A stretch of DNA of 64,000 nt. It comes from Gymnogyps californianus. Taxonomy: Eukaryota > Chordata > Aves > Accipitriformes > Cathartidae. Of the stretch, positions 15,001 to 24,000 are shown piece by piece; the first letter of the stretch is position 1, and every line of letters starts with the position of its first letter. Below the pieces are notes generated by a model. It ran no database searches. It was not told the origin of the DNA and saw only the letters and a program-made list of their open reading frames with translations. The DNA is taken from positions 10,974,428 through 11,038,427 of the forward strand of contig NC_059480.1 in NCBI RefSeq assembly GCF_018139145.2, in the 5' to 3' direction. A program made the position numbers and the translations under genes.

Positions 15001-18000
15001 AAAATCCTTTTAAAGGAGTCTCCTCTCTTACATGGAGATAAGATAAAAGGAATCACAGTCTTTACTTATACGAATAGTGAAGGTTTCCATGACCTGGCCC
15101 TTGGGTTGTAAAACCTTTAATTTAAATGTTACTCCTGATGTCATCAACATCCGCAGATAGATTTAGTCCTCCACTGAATTCTGACAGAAAGTGTTTTCAT
15201 GGTTTACAGTGAAAAATATTTTGTTGCATATTAGTATAAAGAGGATACTGAGAAGGCATTCATAGTATTTAGTAAGTTTTTTTTATATTAAGTTTGAAGT
15301 AGTCACTGTTAACGTATTTTCTTTTTTAGGTATTTACATTTCTTCTTCTATTTTTCATAGTAACTAACTTAAATGCAGATTGTTCTTCTGTTTTTTTTTT
15401 TCCTCTGAAAAAAGACAAAGCGTATTATTGTAGAATGTACCTCAAATATGATTGATCAATAAGAGTTCCTACTATAAAGAAAAACTTACAAATTTAATTT
15501 GTATTTCTGGATAGAAGAAATGGAAATAATCAATACATTATATTTTACCTATAACTAAAATCTACATTTTGATTCAGTGAATTCTGAAGAAACGTATGAA
15601 ATATTAGACAATTATGGTGTTTTCTAAAAGTTATTCAGGACTTTGAGTATAACATGACCTAATATTTTATAGGAGCACCAGGGAGAGGAATCCCTGGCCT
15701 TCGAGGTATTCCTGGTCGTAGAGGTGAGTTGTCTTTTCAGAAAGCAAAAGCTTAATTTTTAAATACCAGAATCATCATCTTCATCTTTAAGTCGCCACCT
15801 GCTTTTGGATGCTTGAAATGGCACTAAGAGTGTCAGAGGAAATCAAGAGCGATTCTTTGCTTTTGATCAATGATTTGGTGCTGTATATTAAATGTCAAGA
15901 GGTCTTGCTTGTAAAGTTAAGATTGTTGTAAAAGGGAAATAAAGAAGCCAACTTCTATGGTTTTCTGAAGGTGATATACACATTCTAGAGGTTTTGAAAT
16001 TTTGTTTTGATACATAATTTGATTAACAGAGTATGTTCTAATGAAAACATGATGCTGGTGAATACTAAGCATACTGTAAGAAAGCTGCAGTGACTGCATT
16101 TTAATTTTGTTCATCCTCTCTTTTATATTGATGAACAGTTGACTGAGGGGACTTCCCATTTTTCAGGTTTTGCATTGTATTTCTAGTACTGGTAGAAATC
16201 CATTGATTTGCTTTAAAGAAAAAAAATTTCTGTCTTCATATTCTCCATATATAGATCATGCACTCTGAGATCAACCTTAGAACAATATTCTTTTGGAGTA
16301 GTCTCTTATTTTGTTGTACTCATATTGATGCTTTTAGCTGGAATTTAGTTTAAAAGGATTTGCCAGTTCTGATGTTCAAAGAAGCATTTCTTCTACTTGC
16401 GCACCAAGAAATATTCCATGCTCTGGTCTTTCTACCCTCCTCTCAAGTTTATTCCTTTGTATGAGCAATCTCTGAAGTGGGAGTTTTTCAAAAAAAAAGG
16501 AAAAAAAAAAAGAAAAAAGTGGCGTGTACACTACCTTGCAGTGAGTCCTGTCTTCTCTCAACTATTTTGCTTTATAGTAGCCAGGTGGCTTTGGGGACTT
16601 CTTCATACTAAAAACAAAGGCTGAATTCTACCTTTGCAGTATAGTAAATGCACATATTCTGTGTAGTCACATCATCTTACCATCTTGACAGCTCTCCCCA
16701 AATGTAATACTTATACTTTGCAGGAATCAAAGGGGACATGGGACTGCCTGGTTTTCCTGGGCCACCAGGTATGAAAGGTCATCGGGGTGATCAAGGACCC
16801 GTTGGACCTCCTGGCTTAGTGGGGTTACCTGGATTTCAAGGTGCAACAGGCATGGCGATTACTGGCCAAAAAGGGAATAGAGGTATTGCTGGTGCAGATG
16901 GAAGACCAGGTGTGTTGTTACAACTCCTTATTTATCTGAAATGATATACTGATAATTGAAAGCAGAATTCAGCCTGTCCAGAACTGAAGATTTGAAAGGG
17001 GTCTTCCCCCAGGAGAGCTTCATAATTAAACAGGTAGTTCCTTTACCAGTTAATGCAATGTTACCGTTGCAAACACCGTGATGGTCTATGCAATGTGATG
17101 TAAATTAAAATAACGTGAAGCTTTGCAGTCCACTTGATTGCGTTATTTTGCTTTCTTCCCATGCGATCTGTAGGGCAGCTGAGATCCAACTTTAAAGAAG
17201 TGAGATAGCATGAACATGTAGGCGTGGCACTTAGCGACATGGTTTAGTGGTGGACTTGGCAGTGTTAGATTTATGGTTGGACTCGATGATCTTAAAGGTC
17301 TTTTCCAATCTAAATGATTCTATGATTATAGGCATAACTACAACTGGAGGATATTCAAAAAACTGTAGTGCTATAGAGTACTGCAAGAACTCAGCTCTGA
17401 TCTCAGATTAAATTAGCAGGCTAGGAAAAATGAGTTAATTTTTTTAAGATGGGTATATTTCCTTGGGAATCACTGAGGTGGTAAACGTGAATACCATTAT
17501 AGAGTCGTTGAATGTTGTACTGCATTGTATGTAATGTATGTGAAATGCTGTTGGCAGTAGTCTTTACTTACTCTGATGTTTCTGTACAGGTGCTCCTGGT
17601 TTTCCAGGGCCTCCTGGTCTTCCCACTCCCAGCATGAAAGGAAGCAAAGGTGTTAGAGGTGCAGATGGCATACCAGGGCCAACAGGCCCAGCCGGTGACA
17701 TTGGTCCTCCTGGTCCAAAAGTCAGTGAAAGGAATATTGCTTGTTTCTTACTCCGTTGTTAATTTGCTCTTACCATGAAAATAACACCCAGGACAATTTA
17801 AAAACAAACAAACAAACAACAAACTAAAACAAAAAAAGCCCACATCCTCCAAAAAACCCCTGTAATAGAAGAAACATATTAAAATGGGTATGAAAAGTAG
17901 TTTTTATGGACTTAAGTGGACCAAAAAGAAATTATTGTGAATTTCTGGCATGTCATTTCCTTGACCGTTCTGTATTACAGAATAATATTAACAATGATAT

Positions 18001-21000
18001 GACTATTTCTAACATGCTCACAAATGGAGCAGATAATTCTAGTTGTGGCGTATTCTGTGAACATAATGCTTTGAATATCCTGAACAAAAAGAAAATGTAC
18101 TTCATAGCGCGCAGATACTGCTTCCTGTTTATTATTGGTGTTACCTGGTTTGCAGGGAATAGAAGGTCGATCAGGTTATCCAGGTGCTAGAGGGGACCCT
18201 GGATTTCTTGGATTCCCAGGTGTGAAAGGTATTCATATATTTATTACATACACTTCTGTATGCCAAATACAATCATTTACATGTTGTGTTACAATAGTAT
18301 TTGTGTAATAGTACCAGGTGTGGTCCTAGAGACATGAAGTTTTTCCATCAAGAGCAGGGTATAGGTCAGCTATAAATGAAAGCATTCACTAAGAGAGCAT
18401 TTTCTTTGAGTTAGATGCTATGGGTATGTCCAAATTGATGTTAAAGTGAGGAAGGGCTGAAACTTCAATGGCCTCCGTTCCAGGCAAATTAAAAACAAGT
18501 TCGTCCTTAGTGACTAATAATGTGTAAGGACTTTGGGACTGAGTCTGCTAATTAGAAATGCCACACCGCTGCTAGAAGATGAGACTTTTTGGCAACCTCT
18601 TAGCTATAGAACTCAAGAGCATTTAATTATAAGTACAACACAGAGCCCTAGGTCCTCTTATTGCCGTAAGAGTAGTCCCAATTATAATCTAATTTACCAG
18701 TTTATCAGCAGATGAACTGTTAAACGTATTTGCTTCCTTAATTTCATATTCCTGAGGGTTAGTTGGGTCAGTAGCTGGCTAAAAATCCTTTTAATTTAGA
18801 CATTTTTCTAGTGATTTAAATCTGATATAGGTCTGCATTACTCCAGTATTCTCATTTTTCAATTGCATGATTTACTGACACAGAATTGTCATTACCTGTT
18901 TAACCTACTGGTTTGTGTTCCATGCTAATTATTACATATTTTAAATTTGTTCTGTACAGACAGTAATTATACTTTCTTAAGCAAAAAGCTCTCATTTCAT
19001 GGCATACTCAGTCAAATCTCCTGACTTGATGATAAAAATACATTTTTATTTTTTTTTGTTTTCAGCAGAGCTGTGGAGAGTAATCTGAATGTAACCTCCT
19101 ATTTTGCACAGTGAAAAGAATTGCTCATTAAGTTTCAAACACTTGAAAAACTATACAACCCTCCTAACAGCCATCAGCATAACTGACAGTAGGGTTTAAA
19201 GGGAGTTGAACTGCACAGCATCACTGATGGCAGCACTTGACCTGCAAACTCAGTGACAAAAACACATAAGGTAAAAAGGACATAGTCTAAAGTTGAGATT
19301 TTAAGCTAGGTTTATGGGACCAGCCATTATATGAAGATAGGCATGGAAACATCTTTTTATAAATTGAGTGCACTTGGCCTATAAATTATACAGTAACAGC
19401 AGACATGTGGAAGTCCACTTTCACATTTCAAATGAGTCTACAGGCTGTGTTACTCTTTGGGAAGGTTGCATGGATCATGCAGGGCTCTTAAATAAGCCTC
19501 TGAAACTTTGACAGTTGTTTTGACATTTTAAACCAGACAGATGTATCTTCAGTCTTCTTTTTTAGGAGAAAAGGGTAATCAAGGACCCCCTGGACCACCA
19601 GGTGCAGAAGGGCCAAGGGGACCAAAGGGCCAGCACGGTAACCAACCCTTCTTATTCTAATACCAGCTGACTTAGGTTGATTTGTTTGGTTTGTTTTGTA
19701 GTTTGTTTGCTTTCTTTTAATATAAAGCAATAGCTCTTCATTATATTTTTGCTGCTAGGTCCACCTGGAGTCCCTGGGAGAATATTCTCTGTCCCAGGAA
19801 GCAAGGGTCCTCCTGGACTGCCAGGAATCCCAGGAACACCAGGTGATCAAGGAATTCAAGGGATTCCTGGACTACAAGGTGGTTTATATTTTTATCTCTG
19901 TACATGTTTGTGTGTGGTGCTTAGTGGAACATTTTGGTTTGGTGGGAGAACATGCTTCTGCATAGAAAATTGAAGTCTTTAAAAACACCTCTCTGTATTT
20001 AAAAGTAGCTCTTTGTACCTTGTTAACAACCTTATATTTATAACCTGTCCCATTCCATCTGCTCTCCATCCTCGCAGTCAGTAAGTTTCTCGCTCGACAT
20101 AAGCCTGAGCAGAATAATGGAATGAAAAGTAAACTTGGATCAAAACATTCACCATTTTCCTGCAACCAGAACCATGCTCAGGATGTTTGACATTTTCAGG
20201 GGGAAATTACCACGCGTAATAGAAGTACTCTAGATGTGCTACGAAGTGATTGTGTCTGTCATAGTCTGGGGGTGGGAAGGGAAAGGAGAGGCTGGCTACT
20301 TCTCCACTGGCACTAGAAGTGAAGCCTGCCACGGCTGTGAGGAGTGGGGAAGCAAGGAGCAGGTAGGATGAGGTGGATGTGCAGTGGGTACTTGGCCACC
20401 CTTCTCAATACCACACCTTTCCACCCGAGGAAGGGAGCTCCTCAGGGCGGCAGACTTGTCAGAAGGCATGCCCCACTCAGGAATGACAGTTGCCTCCAGC
20501 ATAACAAAGCAGGCACTAAAGAATTGTTCTTTTACACTTTCCTTAAAGTTGTTTTACAAAGGAGCTGCATTATTTATAGAATTACAAACCATGACCAAGA
20601 TGATTATGGCCTGTTACTATATTTTTGAAATATTTCTATTGTATGACACATGCTAAAAGAAAAAGCTATTTGCTTTGGTTTCTGTAAACATTTCTTATGA
20701 GAATAATATTTTTCTGCAATACATTCAATATTTCCTTGTAATCTTCCTGATAGGAAATATGGTGACAGTAACACTACAGACAGTCTCAAAACTTAGTAAA
20801 TTCATGCTGATGTTTTTATTCTAACACAGCTACATTTACGTGGGGATTTTAACTTTATTCATTAACAGTTAGTAAAATCGAGAATAACTACTGCTGTATG
20901 ATTCTGTTTTTTAATTGATTATAATTTAGGACCTAAAGGAGTAAAAGGTCTACCAGGAAGTTTTGGTCATCCAGGTCAACCAGGACTGCCTGGTCCAAAA

Positions 21001-24000
21001 GGAGACAGGGGATTTCCAGGACAAAGAGGTACAGGAAAGCAGACATCTCTGTTTGACTGCGACTACTGATTCTACATATAAACTGTATTCCTGATTTCTG
21101 TAAATCATTCCTCTTGCATGTAGTGAGATTCTGTAACATTTACAGTAGCTTTAGGGCTACAAGCACATGTAAGCACATTCTTAGCTTTTAACAGATGCAT
21201 GTTCCCAGCTGAAATAATAATTTACAAAAATACGCCTTGACTATGCTCTGTTATTAATCACGTTTATTTATCCACTTGAAATCCCTAGGTATCAGTGTGC
21301 CTTTTTATGACATCAAAATAGAACTAAGTATTTTTATTTAGTCACCGTAAAATTCTTACTTTACAACTTCTTTGGTAAAAATGGCCATGGTTCTTTAAAA
21401 TACCTCACTATTCCATGAAACTATGCAATATAAAGCTCCCTGAGCTAGGTCTGAAGGAGTTAATACACCTAGCAACAAATACTACCAATTTTCAAGTTGT
21501 GTCTTCTTATTGAAAAATTTTTGTTAGTTTTCAAGTGGTTCCACTAATTTAAATGAAGTAAAAATTCAAACAAAATTATAATATTTACAGTCATATTTCT
21601 TTCCCCTCCACAGGGCAACCTGGACTGATTGGCTTTCCAGGTCTACAGGGGTTACCTGGATCACCAGGTACTATCACTGCTGGTCCAACAAGAAGAGGTT
21701 TTATCTTTACCCGACATAGTCAATCAACAAAGATTCCTTCATGCCCACGTGGGACATCGCAGATCTATGTTGGTTATTCGCTGCTTTTTGTACAAGGAAA
21801 TGAACGAGCACATGGACAAGATCTTGGTACTGTATTCGTAAAAAAAATTTTCAGATCATTTTCTTTGGAGTCCAGTAATGCTAAGTTGTCATGAAACCAA
21901 ACCCACAGTAAGTGTCTGAGACGAACATTGGTTTCAACCATCAGTCTCCAGAGTGGTCTGCAGCTCTGAGTCAATTCAGAAATCATGGCTTGAAAGACAC
22001 CTTTCTTTCCTGCACTCCTATATTCCCTTTTTGCTATCCCTAGACATTTTTGAGGAGGAATTCAGTTACTTATGGATAGATGTCTAGTATAAATGTTCAC
22101 AACATCTGCACAGGGCTGACAGTAATAACACGGGATCTGAGAGAGAATCTTGCTTTTTTGGAGACCAAATGGGATGCTTTAGGTTGTCAAAAATGGCACC
22201 AGAAGCTTTTGTTTAAGTAGCTGAACCCCTGCCACTGTGTCAAAGACCGATACCATTCAAGAAGATATTATTATTGTAACAGATTTCGTTCTTAGCCCTT
22301 TTTTTTATATATGTATATATATTTATATATACCATAAGCATTTTGCTTTTGGATAATTCCACTGTACAGACAGTTCTCTCTTTTTAGTTACCAACTGTTT
22401 TAATTTTCACTATAGCAGATTGGACACCATCATGTGTCTCTTCTGTTCGCTGCGCTAAAGATGATCTCCTATCTGTCACAAACCTGTCCTCTTCTGTCTT
22501 GTAGGAACAGCTGGTAGCTGCTTGCAGAGGTTTACCACCATGCCATTCTTATTCTGTAACACCAATGATGTTTGTAGTTTTGCTTCTCGCAATGACTATT
22601 CATACTGGCTGTCAACTGCAGCAGTAATGCCAGTAGACATGGCACCGATTTCTGGCAGGGCACTAGAGCCCCATATAAGCAGGTAAGAGTGTAAGAATTT
22701 TAGCTCTTCTGGCCTGGAACCACAAAGGCGTCATAAATTGTTTTGAACGGCAAATCCTAGGCAAAGACCTGCCCATCTCAGCCAGTATAAGCACTGTTTT
22801 TAACCACCTGATTTTTGATTGCTCACCTGAATATGTCAGATACTCAGTGATACTCAAAGAAAAGTTAGATTAAAGCTAGGGTCCCACCACATGGCTTAAT
22901 CAGCATAGCTGACATGAGAAGATGGCACACAATCCTACTGATTGCAGTGGTATTTTTTTTAAAAACCTATTGTGTACATCGGAGGCAGACTAAAATGAAA
23001 CAAGGACAGCTTCATTATTTGGAATACAGTACAAATCAAATTCTGCTTTCAATTATGTGTGATACATTTACTGTAGTTGGTGAAGGACATTGTAAGTTGG
23101 GGCTGAAGGTTCTCTGCTATGAAACACCCTTGTGCAAATGTGGCCCTTTCTAGTTGCTTTAGAACAGCTGAGAACGATGAAGAGCATCTTAAGAGGAAAA
23201 GCTCTAAATGCATGAAAGACCAAGAGTAGCAAAATCAAAGATGGGAAGGCAAGCTTTGCACTCCGTCTTCTAGCCTGCCCTACCCAGTTGTTGCAATGTA
23301 GGAGCTCAGCTTCATAGTTTCTTCATTTAGGAAATAAAGATTATTTTTTCTAATCTTAGCAAATAAAGGTACAGAACTTTGATCTAAACCATAACAACAT
23401 AAAGTAGTGAGCACGTGAAGAAGGTAAAATTTCGCTTGTTACTTCAGTAAAGGCAAAATTAGGAAGCTCAAATGTTCTGGGACTAATTCCCATCTTACAC
23501 TAATTTTTGTCTGGTGTTACTAGTAGAGATTGCAAAGCAATTGCAAAGCAAGGTATTTGGGTTACCTTCAATTTATCTCCTCATTAAACAGAGAAAACCT
23601 GTGTGAGTTGTAACGTTTATAGTAAGCCCTACCATTAGGTAGCTACTATCCTAGAAGATAAAATTTTTGTCTGCTTTCATGTTTTCCCTCATATCTGGAC
23701 TGTATGCCTGCGTGTTTCTTCTTACAGGTGTGTTGTCTGTGAAGGAGCTGCAATGGTAATAGCAGTTCACAGCCAAACAACTGTAGTTCCTGCATGTCCA
23801 GAAGGCTGGATATCTCTCTGGAAGGGTTTTTCTTTTGTTATGGTAAGGATATAAAGACTTGAATTATTAATTTTATGTCCTCTCACTTTTATTGGCATTT
23901 TCATCTGCTCATAGTTCATTTGTTTCTTAATAATTGTTAAATTCTTTTTTTTTTCCTTTGCCAAGAAGTAGACAATAATTCTATTAACTCTTATTCAATG